From contig NZ_SACR01000001.1 of NCBI RefSeq assembly GCF_004016505.1, positions 1 to 64,000 of the forward strand: DNA of 64,000 nucleotides, written 5' to 3'. Source of the DNA: Rubrivivax rivuli (GTDB lineage Bacteria > Pseudomonadota > Gammaproteobacteria > Burkholderiales > Burkholderiaceae_C). The notes under the pieces are model-generated. The model made no database searches, was not told the origin of the DNA, and saw only the letters and a program-made list of their open reading frames with translations. This document shows, in pieces, positions 18,432 through 27,630 of the stretch. The position numbers were made by a program, and so were the translations under genes. Numbering within the stretch: the first letter of the stretch is position 1; every line of letters starts with the position of its first letter.

Positions 18432-18974
18432 TCAATGGTGATGGCCGCCAGGGGCGGCCGGTGCGGCGGGCATCACTTCCAGCAATGCCGCAGGGGCTTT
18501 CAGGCCGCGCGTGGTGGTGCCGCTGGCCGGCACGTCGAACCAGTCCCACTGGCCCTGTTCGCACAGCTGCTGCACCTTGAACCAGGCCGGCCCGGCCGCC
18601 TGCGGCGCCTGGCCGCGCAGCACGAACTCGTCGTAGTGCGCGTCGGGCAGCCACGCCTCGCGGCTGGTGGCCTTCCAGGTGATTTCGACCACGTCTTCGG
18701 TGACGCGGCGGCCGTGGCTCTCGTAGGGCTGGGCCAGCGGCGCCTTCTGCACGCTCAGCGCCCAGCCCGCCTTGGGCATGGGCTTGGCGCCGCGGAAGCC
18801 CGCCGGCAGCCGCACGGTGAGGGTGTGCGTGGCCGTGCCCTGGCAGCCGTGGCTCACGCGCAGCACGGCCTTGTAGCCCGCGCCGGCCGTGGCCTGCGGG
18901 GTTTCCAGCGTCACATGGGCTTGGGCCGCCACCGTGGCGGTGGCGAGCACGAGGCTGAGGAGGGGTGTCTTCAT
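18432..18974 (-). CDS. YcnI-like DUF1775 copper-binding protein
   Basis: A 180-residue exported protein of the YcnI family. Signal peptide cleavage after AAQA would expose His20 as the mature N-terminus (HVTLETPQA). A free N-terminal histidine is the copper ligand (mono-histidine brace) in characterised YcnI, so this start fits. A conserved Trp-rich patch ([10 protein letters not shown]) and a terminal HHH follow. It is 11 bases from the TonB-dependent receptor gene upstream and precedes the PCuAC gene. Together these suggest periplasmic copper handling. Confidence 0.88.
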   Translation of the reverse strand: MKTPLLSLVLATATVAAQAHVTLETPQATAGAGYKAVLRVSHGCQGTATHTLTVRLPAGFRGAKPMPKAGWALSVQKAPLAQPYESHGRRVTEDVVEITWKATSREAWLPDAHYDEFVLRGQAPQAAGPAWFKVQQLCEQGQWDWFDVPASGTTTRGLKAPAALLEVMPAAPAAPGGHHH

Positions 18975-18985
18975 GGCGAGGGTGC

Positions 18986-21313
18986 TCACAGGTCGAAACG
19001 CAGCTCGGCGCTGTAGGTGCGCTGCGGGTAGGGGTGGAAATTCCAGTACTGGTAGTTGTTCAGGTTGTCGATGCCGAAGGCCGCGCTCCACTGCTTGTCG
19101 ATCTTCCAGCGCAGGCACACATCGGTGGTGAAGTACTTGCTGAAGCCCTGGTAGGCGAAGCCGTTGGGATCGCTGTTGTTCAGCTGGCCGTACTGGCGGC
19201 TGCCGTAGCGGGCACCGAAGCTGCCGGTCAGCGCGGGGCTGAACTTGTAGCTGGCCAGCAAGCTGGCGCGCCACTTCGGCACGCGCGGCTGCTGCTTGCC
19301 CACGGTGTCGCCGGGCACGCTGACGTAGCTGCTGTTGGCGCGGATCACGCTGTCGGCGTAGGTCAGGCTGGTCTGCAGGTCGAGACCCTGGACACCGAGG
19401 TCCGACACCTCGTAGAAGGTCTCCAGCCCCAGCGTGCGGATGCGGTCGATGTTCTGCACGCTGTTGACGATGGGGCTGGTGCCGGCGATGGCCTGGCTGT
19501 AGAGCGCGTCGGTGGTGGTCTCGTGGAAGAGCGTGGTGCGCAGGCGCTGCAGGCCGCGGCTGAGCTCGCTGGTGAACTCGGTGGTCCAGCTCTTCTCGGG
19601 CTTCAGGCCCGGGTTGGTGACCACATCGGTGCCGGCGTTGCCCTGGAAGAGCTCGCCCACGGTGGGCACCCGAACAGCGCGGCCGGTGCTGAGCTTCAAG
19701 GCCCAGCCTTCGGCCGCCTGGAAGCCCAGGGCCAGCTTCGGCGACAGCCAACTCTCGCTGCGGGCGCTGAAGTTCACCGGCGCCGCACTGCCTGTGGTCT
19801 TGGCGCCGTCGCGGGCCGTCCAGTGCTCGTGCCGCAAGCCCAGCACCGCCTTCCAGGCCGGCGCGAAAGACCAGGTGTCCTGCGCGTACAGGCTCTGCAG
19901 CCGCGTGTGGCCGCGGAAGCTGCTGACCGCCGTGGTGGCGTCGCCCGTGATCCAGTCGGCCGCGTTGTCGATGCGCTGGCGCCAGCGGTAGCTGTCCTGC
20001 TGCAGGCCGAGATCGACCTGGTGCGCCGCGTTCGGGCGCCACACGCCCTTCAGCGCCAGGGTGTGCCAGCCGGTGCCCGACAGGCGCGTGATGCGGCCGG
20101 CGCCGCCCGCATCGGCCGCGGGCTTGGCGCCGGTGGGCGCGCGCGCGATGTCCTGGTCGTAGTCGTAGAGGCTGGCGGCGATCTCCCAGTCGAAGACACC
20201 GCGCGCGCGGCTGGCCACGCTCAGCCCGTGCATGAGGTGCGTGAGGCTGTCGCGGTTCTGGCCGAAGTCGCTGGCGGCGACCGTGTAGTTGCGCCCGCCG
20301 ATGGTGGCCACGCCGCTGTAAAAGGGGCTGCCATCGCTGGCCCGCGTGAGGTAGCTGGTGCTCTGGCCCACGGTGCTGTTCTGCCACCAACCCAGGGTGT
20401 ACTGCGCGCGCACCTGGCCGGGCAGATCGACGGCGATCTTGGCCTTGGCGTGGTCTTGCGTGGTGCTGTACTGCGTGCCGGCGCCGATCAGGTACCAGGG
20501 CAGGTAGCTCCTGTCTTCACCGAGGACGGCGCCGTTGACGGGCGTGCCGGCGGCCGTGGTGCTGGCGCTCACCAGCTTGGTCGCGAAGGTCATGGGCTGG
20601 CCCTCGTTCTTCAGCCGGTTGACGTTCAACCACCACGAAAAGGCGCCGGCGCGGTCGCCCACCGAGGCGCTGGCCTGCCAGCCGCTGTAGGTGTCTTTCG
20701 TGCCGTAGAGCTCGAAGGGCTGGACGAAGTAGCCCACCTTGGCATGCACCTCGAACTTGCGCGGCATGCGCGTGACGTAGTCGACCACCGCGCCCACGCT
20801 GTTGCCCGGGTAGGCGGCCGAGAAGGGGCCGTACAGCACGTCGACGCGCTCGATCTCCTCGGGCGTCACCAGGCCCCAGCGCGGCGTGAAGGCGGCGCCG
20901 TTGCCGAGGTAGTTGCTCAGCAGGATGCCGTCGGCGTAGACCATGCTGCGCGCGCTGTTGCCGGTGCCGCTGGCGCGGCTGGACAGGACCGCGTGGTTGT
21001 AGTCGCCGATGTAGCGCTTGCGCACCAGCAGGCTGGGGAAGTACTTCAGCGCGTCTTCGCTGTCGGTGGCGTTGATCTTGGTCTCGACCTCGGCGCCGGT
21101 GATGCCCTCGGTGGTGGTGGGGATCTGCGTCGGCAGGCTGCTGACGCGGCTGCCGACGATGGTGACGATGCCGGCGTCGCGCACCGGCGCCTGGGCGGCG
21201 GCGTTTGCGGAGACGTTCGAAGGGGCGGGAGCGGTTTGCGCGAAAGCGCAGCTGGCCGCGGCGGCCAGCGCCAACGGCGCCCTGCGGTGCAGGGACGAAA
21301 AACGGGAAGACAA
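18986..21313 (-). CDS. TonB-dependent outer-membrane receptor (copper-type)
   Basis: A receptor of about 775 residues with a plug domain ([52 protein letters not shown] in sequence) and a 22-strand-type barrel ending in Phe-Asp-Leu. The start is taken as TTG at 21313, since an AGGAG lies exactly 7 bases upstream; a GTG six codons earlier would place that AGGAG inside the gene. The signal peptide ends near SCAFAQ. Neighbouring PCuAC, YcnI and DUF2946 genes suggest copper or a copper chelate as the substrate. That is inference from context. Confidence 0.88.
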   Translation of the reverse strand: MSSRFSSLHRRAPLALAAAASCAFAQTAPAPSNVSANAAAQAPVRDAGIVTIVGSRVSSLPTQIPTTTEGITGAEVETKINATDSEDALKYFPSLLVRKRYIGDYNHAVLSSRASGTGNSARSMVYADGILLSNYLGNGAAFTPRWGLVTPEEIERVDVLYGPFSAAYPGNSVGAVVDYVTRMPRKFEVHAKVGYFVQPFELYGTKDTYSGWQASASVGDRAGAFSWWLNVNRLKNEGQPMTFATKLVSASTTAAGTPVNGAVLGEDRSYLPWYLIGAGTQYSTTQDHAKAKIAVDLPGQVRAQYTLGWWQNSTVGQSTSYLTRASDGSPFYSGVATIGGRNYTVAASDFGQNRDSLTHLMHGLSVASRARGVFDWEIAASLYDYDQDIARAPTGAKPAADAGGAGRITRLSGTGWHTLALKGVWRPNAAHQVDLGLQQDSYRWRQRIDNAADWITGDATTAVSSFRGHTRLQSLYAQDTWSFAPAWKAVLGLRHEHWTARDGAKTTGSAAPVNFSARSESWLSPKLALGFQAAEGWALKLSTGRAVRVPTVGELFQGNAGTDVVTNPGLKPEKSWTTEFTSELSRGLQRLRTTLFHETTTDALYSQAIAGTSPIVNSVQNIDRIRTLGLETFYEVSDLGVQGLDLQTSLTYADSVIRANSSYVSVPGDTVGKQQPRVPKWRASLLASYKFSPALTGSFGARYGSRQYGQLNNSDPNGFAYQGFSKYFTTDVCLRWKIDKQWSAAFGIDNLNNYQYWNFHPYPQRTYSAELRFDL

Positions 21314-21320
21314 GGCAGAA

Positions 21321-21325
21321 CTCCT
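21321..21325 (-). promoter_or_regulatory. Ribosome binding site that decides a TTG start
   Basis: AGGAG on the minus strand, 7 bases upstream of TTG (21313) of the TonB-dependent receptor. It argues against the GTG at 21331. Confidence 0.65.
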
Positions 21326-21331
21326 GAACAC

Positions 21332-21351
21332 CCCGCCTGCGAGGGCGGGGC
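21332..21351. terminator. GC-rich hairpin between DUF2946 and receptor genes
   Basis: CCCCGCC (21332-21338) pairs with GGCGGGG (21345-21351) over a 6-base loop. It lies in the short gap before the TonB receptor and could attenuate read-through or affect its leader. There is no T-run. Confidence 0.3.
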
Positions 21352-21408
21352 ATGCAACGGGGCACCCCGCGCGGCTTCAGGCCGGGCGCAGGGCGAACGT
21401 GGCGAAGG

Positions 21409-21798
21409 TCAGGAGACGAACGGGGGCCCGCGCGGTTGCGCGGTGCGCCATGCGAACAGCGTGCGCGGCGCGTGCAGGAAAAGCGGTGGCTCGAAGGCCG
21501 CGAGCGACAAGGCCAGCAGCACCGGCAGCGCGGGCGGCGGCGCGGCAGCCCCGGCGCTCAGGGTGCACAAGGAGCAGTGCTCCAGGTGCCCGGTGGCCGT
21601 CGGCAGGCTGCTGGGCGCAGGCCCGTCGGGCGCTTCCACCAGCACCCAGCGCATGCCTTGCGGCGTGCAGACCTCGGCCCAGGCGCCCCCGTCGCCGCGC
21701 GCGAACGACAGCGCGTGCGACACCGCCGGCAGCAAGGCCATGGCCAGCACGGCCCAGAGGGCGAGCCAGGTCAGCGGGCGAAGGTGGCGGCGGTGCAT
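21409..21798 (-). CDS. DUF2946 family membrane-associated protein
   Basis: A 129-residue protein with an N-terminal hydrophobic segment ([20 protein letters not shown]) and the DUF2946 pattern: CTPQGMRWV, a [10 protein letters not shown] cysteine/histidine motif, and a C-terminal hydrophobic stretch ending in RGPP. Family function is unknown. The Cys-x-x-Cys next to histidines suggests metal binding, and DUF2946 genes are often near copper genes. It is first in the minus-strand cluster and diverges from ruvB 40 bases away. Confidence 0.8.
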   Translation of the reverse strand: MHRRHLRPLTWLALWAVLAMALLPAVSHALSFARGDGGAWAEVCTPQGMRWVLVEAPDGPAPSSLPTATGHLEHCSLCTLSAGAAAPPPALPVLLALSLAAFEPPLFLHAPRTLFAWRTAQPRGPPFVS

Positions 21799-21826
21799 GG
21801 TGAGGGCGCGCAGTGTAGCGGCTGGT

Positions 21827-21832
21827 CATAAT
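21827..21832 (+). promoter_or_regulatory. -10-like hexamer just before ruvB
   Basis: CATAAT (5/6 to consensus) ends 6 bases before the ruvB ATG, so the expected transcription start coincides with the start codon. No Shine-Dalgarno is present. Confidence 0.45.
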
Positions 21833-21838
21833 CACTGT

Positions 21839-22912
21839 ATGGCCATCCAGACCGACGACTTCGCCCCCGCGCCCCGCCCGGCGGCGGCCCGGGTGATCAG
21901 CGCGGCGCCCGCCTCGCCCAACGAAGAGGCCATCGAACGCGCGCTGCGCCCGAAAGGCCTGCAGGACTACGTGGGCCAGGCCAAGGCGCGCGAGCAGCTG
22001 GAGATCTTCATCGGCGCGGCCAAGCAGCGGGCCGAGGCGCTGGACCACGTGCTGCTCTTCGGCCCGCCGGGCCTGGGCAAGACGACGCTGAGCCACATCA
22101 TCGCCAACGAGCTGGGCGTGAACCTGCGCCAGACCTCGGGCCCGGTGCTGGAGAAGCCGAAAGACCTGGCCGCCATCCTCACCAACCTCGAGAAGAACGA
22201 TGTGCTCTTCATCGACGAGATCCACCGGCTGAGCCCGGTGGTGGAGGAGATCCTCTACCCGGCGCTGGAGGACTACCAGATCGACATCATGATCGGCGAG
22301 GGCCCGGCCGCGCGCAGCATCAAGCTCGACCTGCAGCCCTTCACGCTGGTGGGCGCCACCACGCGGGCCGGCATGCTGACCAACCCGCTGCGCGACCGCT
22401 TCGGCATCGTGGCGCGGCTGGAGTTCTACACGCACGAAGAGCTGGCCCGCATCGTCACGCGCTCGGCCAGCCTGCTGAACGTGCCGGCCGACGACGCCGG
22501 CGCGCTGGAAATCGCACGCCGCAGCCGCGGCACGCCCCGCATCGCCAACCGCCTGCTGCGCCGTGTGCGCGACTACGCGCAGGTCAAGGGCGACGGCCGC
22601 ATCACCGCGGCGCTGGCCGACAAGGCGCTGAAGATGCTGGACGTCGACCCGCTGGGCTTCGACGTGATGGACCGCAAGCTGCTGGAGGCCGTGATCCACC
22701 GCTTCGACGGCGGCCCCGTGGGCCTGGACAACGTGGCCGCGGCCATCGGCGAAGAGAGCGGCACCATCGAAGACGTGATCGAGCCCTACCTCATCCAGCA
22801 GGGCTTTTTGCAGCGCACGCCGCGCGGGCGCGTGGCGACGGCAGCGGCCTGGCGCCACCTGGGGCTCGTGCCACCGGCAGCGCCCGCGGCGGGCGACCTG
22901 TTCGGCGGCTGA
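21839..22912 (+). CDS. ruvB: Holliday junction branch migration helicase RuvB
   Basis: A 357-residue AAA+ motor that drives branch migration with RuvA. Walker A ([10 protein letters not shown]), Walker B ([10 protein letters not shown]), sensor 1 ([11 protein letters not shown]) and the C-terminal winged helix ([14 protein letters not shown]) are complete. The ATG at 21839 gives a typical short acidic N-terminus. It is separated from ruvA by the chemosensory and copper clusters. That is unusual for a gene pair generally found side by side. Confidence 0.98.
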   Translation: MAIQTDDFAPAPRPAAARVISAAPASPNEEAIERALRPKGLQDYVGQAKAREQLEIFIGAAKQRAEALDHVLLFGPPGLGKTTLSHIIANELGVNLRQTSGPVLEKPKDLAAILTNLEKNDVLFIDEIHRLSPVVEEILYPALEDYQIDIMIGEGPAARSIKLDLQPFTLVGATTRAGMLTNPLRDRFGIVARLEFYTHEELARIVTRSASLLNVPADDAGALEIARRSRGTPRIANRLLRRVRDYAQVKGDGRITAALADKALKMLDVDPLGFDVMDRKLLEAVIHRFDGGPVGLDNVAAAIGEESGTIEDVIEPYLIQQGFLQRTPRGRVATAAAWRHLGLVPPAAPAAGDLFGG

Positions 22913-22992
22913 ACCTCGCTGCCAGGCCCGGGCGGTGCGCCGGCGATGCCGCCGGCGTACCGAAGGACCGTCGGTGCCGCTTACACCGCTGG

Positions 22993-23019
22993 CGCCGCCC
23001 GGCAGGCCTCCGGGCGGCG
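22993..23019 (+). terminator. Strong GC hairpin downstream of ruvB
   Basis: CGCCGCCCGG (22993-23002) and CCGGGCGGCG (23010-23019) form a perfect 10-bp stem with a 7-base loop. It lacks a T-run. It probably ends or stabilises the ruvB transcript. Confidence 0.5.
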
Positions 23020-23094
23020 GTTCGTGCGGATATCACGGCGGTCATTCTTTGTGATCAAGGACTTGGCGCCATGGCGCGTGCAGCGCGGGGCAGC

Positions 23095-23110
23095 TGGCCT
23101 GCGACTTGCT
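23095..23110 (+). promoter_or_regulatory. Sigma-54-type -24/-12 promoter for the PEP-CTERM gene
   Basis: TGGC-N7-TTGC with the invariant GG and GC exactly 10 bases apart (TGGCCTGCGACTTGCT). The ATG of the PEP-CTERM gene is 64 bases further on, so a start of transcription about 12 bases downstream would leave a leader of about 50 bases. RpoN-dependent, PrsR-activated PEP-CTERM genes are known in betaproteobacteria. Confidence 0.55.
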
Positions 23111-23173
23111 GCCTGAGCCGCCGAGCCCTCGTTGGGGCCGATGAAGTGCACAAACACAATCCCGGAGTTATCC

Positions 23174-23776
23174 ATGCGTTTCACCAAGTTGGCTGTCGCC
23201 ACCGGCCTGCTGGCCGCCCTGTTCAGCGCGCAGCACGCCGTTGCCGGCCCCATCAACACCACCGGTGCCACTTCCGTGGGCGGCCACTGCATCTGCTTCG
23301 GCTACAACGGCATGGGCCAGAGCTTCACGGCGGAAGACAGCAGCGTTTCGATCGGCGTGCTGGTCGGTGACGCCAACGTCCACCTCGGCGCCTTGTCGAT
23401 GACCTTCCGCCTGCTGCAGGGCGCCGGCCCGTCGGGCCCTGTGCTGAGCTCGTTCGTCTTCAGCCCCCTGGTCAACGATGGTTTGAAGTGGTTCGATTTC
23501 AATGTCAGCGGCACGCCGCTGACGGTGGGCCAGGTGTACTCGGTCACCGTCACCTCGGTGAGCGGCCGCGGCATGGTGGCGCGCACGAACGCCGACCTCT
23601 ACGCGGGCGGCAATGCCTTCCTCTCCAACGGTCAGAACTACGGCGAGATGAGCATCCGCGTGCAGCCCCTGGCCACCACCCCCTCGGGCGTGCCTGAGCC
23701 TGGCTCGCTGGCACTGGCAGGGCTGGCCCTGGCGGCTGCGGGCCTGGCGCGTCGCCGCCGTGCCCACAGCGCCTGA
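23174..23776 (+). CDS. PEP-CTERM sorting-domain protein
   Basis: A 200-residue secreted protein. The signal peptide ends near AQHAVAG. The C-terminus has the exosortase signal: VPEPGSLALAG, a hydrophobic helix, then ARRRRA. The mature domain (about 25-170) is a beta-rich unit of unknown function beginning with a Cys-Ile-Cys pair. The ATG at 23174 is chosen over one 42 bases upstream because it begins the signal peptide directly. The exosortase is not in the window. A sigma-54-type site lies upstream. Confidence 0.88.
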   Translation: MRFTKLAVATGLLAALFSAQHAVAGPINTTGATSVGGHCICFGYNGMGQSFTAEDSSVSIGVLVGDANVHLGALSMTFRLLQGAGPSGPVLSSFVFSPLVNDGLKWFDFNVSGTPLTVGQVYSVTVTSVSGRGMVARTNADLYAGGNAFLSNGQNYGEMSIRVQPLATTPSGVPEPGSLALAGLALAAAGLARRRRAHSA

Positions 23777-23788
23777 AGCCTCGCCCCC

Positions 23789-24454
23789 TCAGGCCTCGGC
23801 CGGCGCCTCGCCGGCCAGGTGCCCGTCGTCGTTCCAGCCCACCATCTGCAAGCCCTCGCCGGTGTAGAGCAGGCGGTTGATGGTGGCGTTGCCCAGGGCC
23901 CAGCTTCGCGGCGCTTCCAGCGGCAGGCCCACGGCGGCGCGGTACAGGCAGTCGAGCACACCCCCGTGCGCGACGATGACGATGGTCTGCCCGCGGTGGG
24001 CTTCGGCCAGCCGCTCGACGGCCGCAACGCACCGCGCCGAGAAGGCCAGCAGCGATTCACCACCGCCCGGAGTGAAGACCGGGTCGCGGCGGCGCCAGCG
24101 CAGCGCTTCCTCAGGCCAGCGCGCTTCGATCTCGGCGTGCGTCAGGGTCTCGAAGCGGCCGAAGTGGCGCTCGCGCAGCGCCGGGTGCGCGCGCACCGGC
24201 AGCGCGTGCAGGCCCGCGATGGCCAGAGCGGTGGCGTGGGCGCGCCGCAGGTCGCTGCTGTGCACGGCGTGCAGCGGGGTGTCGGCCAGGGCCTTGGCCA
24301 CCTGTGAGGCCTGCCAGGTGCCGACGGCATCGAGTGCCACGTCCTGGTGGCCTTGCACGCGCTGGCTGGCGTTCCACGCGGTGCGGCCGTGCCGCACGGC
24401 AATCACCTGGGTCGGCTCCAGCCAGGGCTGGCCCCAGGCCGCCGCCTCGCTCAA
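23789..24454 (-). CDS. Histidine phosphatase family protein
   Basis: A 221-residue phosphoglycerate-mutase-like phosphatase. The phospho-histidine lies in the RHGRTAWN motif near residue 21. The second catalytic His is in IVIVAHGGVLDCL, and a Glu is in LRERHFGRFETLT. The likely start is TTG at 24454, which overlaps the stop of the PEBP gene as TTGA; a GTG 15 codons later is the alternative. Family members hydrolyse small phosphate esters such as sugar phosphates or alpha-ribazole phosphate. The substrate cannot be told here. Confidence 0.85.
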   Translation of the reverse strand: MSEAAAWGQPWLEPTQVIAVRHGRTAWNASQRVQGHQDVALDAVGTWQASQVAKALADTPLHAVHSSDLRRAHATALAIAGLHALPVRAHPALRERHFGRFETLTHAEIEARWPEEALRWRRRDPVFTPGGGESLLAFSARCVAAVERLAEAHRGQTIVIVAHGGVLDCLYRAAVGLPLEAPRSWALGNATINRLLYTGEGLQMVGWNDDGHLAGEAPAEA

Positions 24455-25089
24455 AACCCGGCGCCGATCAGGCGCTGGTTCAGCGTGTAGGTGCCCGAGA
24501 AAGTGGCCGCGTTGAGCACGCGCCCGGCCAGTGCGGCCCGCACGTCGGCGCCCTTGAAGGCGCCTTCCACCGGCAGGCGTGCCACGTCCAGCGCGTAGAG
24601 CGTGAACACGTAGTGGTGCACCAGGCTGTCGTTCCATGGCGGAAAGGGGCCGTCGTAGCCGAAGTAGTCGCCCGCCATCTCGGGATGGCCGGCGAACCAG
24701 GCGGTGTAGTCGTTCAGGCCCTGGCGCGCGCCATGCAGCGCGGCCGGGCCGGGCTTGCCGCGCGCGGTGAAGCCGCGGCTGAACTCGCCTTCGGCAATGC
24801 CGGCCAGCGTGGGCGGCAGGTCGACCAGCAGCCAGTGGAAGAAGTCGACCCGCTCCAGGTCCACCGGCACCTCGCGGCCGGGCTGGTTGACGTCGTCGCC
24901 GCGGCTGGGCACGTCGAAGTCGTGGCACACCAGCACCAGCGACTGCGTGCCCGCGGGCAGGTCGCTCCACTGCAGCGCGGGGTTCAGGTTGTCGCTGAAG
25001 GTGGCCTGGCCGGCACCGTCGGGCTTGCCGGCGGCGTAGCGTGCGGGGATGGGGTCACCGTTGGTCCAGCTGTCGCTCCAGAGCTTCAT
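24451..25089 (-). CDS. YbhB/YbcL-type phosphatidylethanolamine-binding protein
   Basis: A 212-residue PEBP/Raf-kinase-inhibitor-like protein. The ligand-pocket signatures are recognisable: LVLVCHDFDVPSR, FFHWLLVDLP, and YDGPFPPWNDSLVHHYVFTLYAL. Bacterial members are cytoplasmic or periplasmic with no agreed role; no signal peptide is seen here. Its last codons overlap the start of the histidine phosphatase gene. The two are likely translated together. Confidence 0.92.
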   Translation of the reverse strand: MKLWSDSWTNGDPIPARYAAGKPDGAGQATFSDNLNPALQWSDLPAGTQSLVLVCHDFDVPSRGDDVNQPGREVPVDLERVDFFHWLLVDLPPTLAGIAEGEFSRGFTARGKPGPAALHGARQGLNDYTAWFAGHPEMAGDYFGYDGPFPPWNDSLVHHYVFTLYALDVARLPVEGAFKGADVRAALAGRVLNAATFSGTYTLNQRLIGAGF

Positions 25090-25131
25090 CGGGGGCTTCC
25101 TTTCGGGCGGTTCGATTCGGTCGGTGTGGGT

Positions 25132-25425
25132 TCAGACGCCCCACACCACGGGCGCGTCGGCCGCGTGCGCGCGGCGCAGCATCTCCACCACGGGCCACAG
25201 GCGCTGGCGCAGGCCCACGGGGGGCTGGCGGGCGTCGTCGTCCTCGGGCGGGGCTTCATCCTGCGTGATGGCGGCCATCAGCGCGGCGCTGGCGGCAGGC
25301 ATGTCGGCGGGCTCGATGATGCCGCGCGGTGCGGGCTCACGGCCCAGCAGGCGCAGCATCTGGTCGCCATGGACCCCGAGCATGATCAGGTCGCCAGTGG
25401 CGGGGCTCTTGAACTTGTAAATCAT
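25132..25425 (-). CDS. DUF1840 family protein
   Basis: A 97-residue cytoplasmic protein with the DUF1840 pattern: MIYKFKSPATGDLIML, then a QMLRLLGREP helix and a conserved PVVEMLRRA C-terminal helix. The family occurs mainly in betaproteobacteria and has no known function. The ATG at 25425 is chosen because it starts the conserved domain; the upstream MPARLP extension is not conserved in type. A TAGGCT hexamer sits 4 bases before the ATG. It is 42 bases upstream of the PEBP gene on the same strand. Confidence 0.85.
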   Translation of the reverse strand: MIYKFKSPATGDLIMLGVHGDQMLRLLGREPAPRGIIEPADMPAASAALMAAITQDEAPPEDDDARQPPVGLRQRLWPVVEMLRRAHAADAPVVWGV

Positions 25426-25489
25426 GGGCAGCCTAGCAGGCACACCCCGGCGCGGGGTGCGGGGCGTGATTGTGCAACCCGTGCCGGTC

Positions 25490-25522
25490 GCCGTCGGTGC
25501 GGCGTCGGTGCGGCGTCGGTGC
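25490..25522. repeat. Three tandem 11-bp repeats
   Basis: GCCGTCGGTGC, GGCGTCGGTGC and GGCGTCGGTGC follow each other without gaps in the space between DUF1840 and the GGDEF-EAL gene. The last copy runs into GCCGCCTACCGA, which could fold back on it. Confidence 0.75.
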
Positions 25523-25527
25523 GCCGC

Positions 25528-27630
25528 CTACCGAACCAGGCGGATGCGCCGTGCGGGCGCGGGGGCCGGCACGGCCGCTCCTGCAGCGGCCGGCGCAGCC
25601 GGCCCGTGCACGAGACGCTGCTCGAAGCTCAGGCTGTCAAGCGCGGGCGCGTACAGCCAGCCCTGGAACTCGTCGCAGCCTTCTTCCTGCAGGAAGTGGC
25701 GCTGCGGCTCGGTCTCCACGCCCTCGGCGATGCACTTCATGCCCAGGGCGCGGGCCATCTGCAGCACGGCGCGCACGATGCCGGCGTCGCTGTCGTCGCC
25801 CGGCAGGCCCTTGATGAAGCTGCGGTCGATCTTGAGCTTGCCGATGGGAAAGCGCTTGAGATAGCTCAGGCTCGAGTACCCGGTGCCGAAGTCGTCGATG
25901 GACATCTTCACGCCCAGCCTCGCCAGCGCGTGCAGGCGGTGCAGCGACTCGTCGGCGTCGTGCACGAGGATGCTCTCGGTCAGCTCCAGCTCCAGCAGGT
26001 GCGGCGGCAGGCCGCTGATGTCGAGCACGCTGCCGACGCGGTCGACGAAATGCGGCTGCTTGAACTGCAGGGCCGAGACGTTCACGGCGATGGGCAGTGC
26101 ATGCCCGCGCTGGTGCCACAGCGCCGCCTGGCGCACGGCCTGGGCCAGCACCCACTCGCCGATGTGCACGATGAAGCCGCTGTCCTCGGCCACGGGGATG
26201 AAGTGCGCCGGCGAGACATCGCCCATCTCCGGGTCGCGCCAGCGCAGCAGCGCCTCGGCGCCCACCACGCGGCCGTCGGCCAGGCTCACCTGGGGCTGGT
26301 AGTGCAGGCGGAAGCGCCCGCTCACCAGCGCCTGGCGCATGGCGTGGTCGAGCTGCATGTCGTTACGGCGGTCGCCCTCGGCGCGCGCCTGGTGCATGCG
26401 GTAGTGCGCACGGCCGGCGCTCTTGACGGTGCGCATGGCAGCCTCGGCGTGGCGCACGAGGTCGTCGATGCGCGAGCCCTGCGAAGGCGCCATCGCGATG
26501 CCGATGCTGCAGGTCAGCGTGAAGGGCGCGCCTTCCACGCTGCACGGGTGCGCCACCACGTTGAGGATGCGCTTGGCGGTGGCCTCGGCGGCCGCGGCAT
26601 CGGCCGGGTTCACGAGCACGGCGAACTGGTCGCCGCCCAGGCGGGCCAGCACGTCGTCGGCGCGCAGGCAGGCCTGGATGCGGTGGGCCACGGTCTGCAG
26701 CACCTGGTCGCCCACCTCGTGGCCCAGGCTGTCGTTGATCTGGCGGAAGCGGTCCAGGTCCACCAGCAGGAAGGCGTAGGAGCGGCCCTCGCGCCGGGCC
26801 GTGGCCGTGGCTTCGTTGACGTGGTCGACGAGCGCGCTGCGGTTGGGCAGGCCGGTGAGGGTGTCGTTGCGCGAGAGCTGCTCGATGCGCGCCTCGGCCT
26901 CCACGCTGGCCGTGAGGTCACGGAAGGACCACACCCGCCCCTGCGCGCGGCCGCGCACCAGCAGCGGCCGCGAGACGCGCTCCACCACCTGGCCGGTGAG
27001 CAGTTCCAGCCGGTCGCTGGAGCTCGCCTGCGGCGTCTCGCGCAGCGCGTTCAAACGCAGCTGGTAGCCCGTGGGGTCGCCCACGCTGCGCGCCATCCAG
27101 GCGTGCACCGCGGCATCGTCTTCGTGCTGCAGCAGCTCGCGCGGCAGGCCCCAGATCTCGGCGAAGCGCCGGTTGCAGGCGCTCAAGCGGCCCTGCGGAT
27201 CGGTGACGAGGATGCCGTCGGCCGTGGCCTCCAGCGTGGCCTGCAGTTCGGCCAGCGCGGCCTCGCGTTCGCTCTCGGCGCGGTGCTCGGCGCTGCGGTC
27301 GGCCACCACCACCAGGGCATGGGCCGGCTCGCCGGGCGGCACGTCGATCAGGGACAGGCTGCGGCTCACGTAGCGTGCGCCTGCGGCCGTGGCCACCACG
27401 GTGTCGGTGTGCAGCAGGCCGATGCTGCCTTCGCTGTCCCACCACAGGCGGTCTTCGGGCGAACTGAGCAGCGCGTCAGCCGCGTCGCCCTGCAGCGCCT
27501 GCGCGCTGCGGCCGAGCAAGGCCGCGGCAGCGGCGTTGGCGGCCACGACGCGCCGGTCGGCCATGGCCACCACCCAGGCCGCCTGCGGCATGCCTGCCAG
27601 CAGGCCGGCCCAATGTGCGGCAGCACTCAC
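25528..27630 (-). CDS. PAS-GGDEF-EAL cyclic-di-GMP phosphodiesterase
   Basis: A 700-residue protein: two PAS-like domains (about 5-125 and 130-255), a GGDEF domain (about 265-425) and an EAL domain (about 435-685). The GGDEF site reads GGDQF, losing the metal-binding Glu, so cyclase activity is doubtful; the RxxD allosteric site (RADD) remains. The EAL catalytic set is intact: GAEALLRW, AVNVSALQF, LELELTES, SIDDFGTGYSS, LKIDRSFI, IAEGVET, EFQGWLYA. It is therefore a likely c-di-GMP hydrolase. The GTG start overlaps the HD-GYP stop (GTGA). No membrane segments. Confidence 0.92.
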   Translation of the reverse strand: MSAAAHWAGLLAGMPQAAWVVAMADRRVVAANAAAAALLGRSAQALQGDAADALLSSPEDRLWWDSEGSIGLLHTDTVVATAAGARYVSRSLSLIDVPPGEPAHALVVVADRSAEHRAESEREAALAELQATLEATADGILVTDPQGRLSACNRRFAEIWGLPRELLQHEDDAAVHAWMARSVGDPTGYQLRLNALRETPQASSSDRLELLTGQVVERVSRPLLVRGRAQGRVWSFRDLTASVEAEARIEQLSRNDTLTGLPNRSALVDHVNEATATARREGRSYAFLLVDLDRFRQINDSLGHEVGDQVLQTVAHRIQACLRADDVLARLGGDQFAVLVNPADAAAAEATAKRILNVVAHPCSVEGAPFTLTCSIGIAMAPSQGSRIDDLVRHAEAAMRTVKSAGRAHYRMHQARAEGDRRNDMQLDHAMRQALVSGRFRLHYQPQVSLADGRVVGAEALLRWRDPEMGDVSPAHFIPVAEDSGFIVHIGEWVLAQAVRQAALWHQRGHALPIAVNVSALQFKQPHFVDRVGSVLDISGLPPHLLELELTESILVHDADESLHRLHALARLGVKMSIDDFGTGYSSLSYLKRFPIGKLKIDRSFIKGLPGDDSDAGIVRAVLQMARALGMKCIAEGVETEPQRHFLQEEGCDEFQGWLYAPALDSLSFEQRLVHGPAAPAAAGAAVPAPAPARRIRLVR

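Larger units (their letters stand above)
22913..23173. other. Intergenic region with hairpins and a sigma-54-like site
   Basis: A 261-base gap between ruvB and a PEP-CTERM gene. It holds an imperfect hairpin (about 22951-22980), a strong 10-bp hairpin (22993-23019), and a sigma-54 promoter match (23095-23110), each listed separately. I see no open frame with protein character. Confidence 0.6.
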
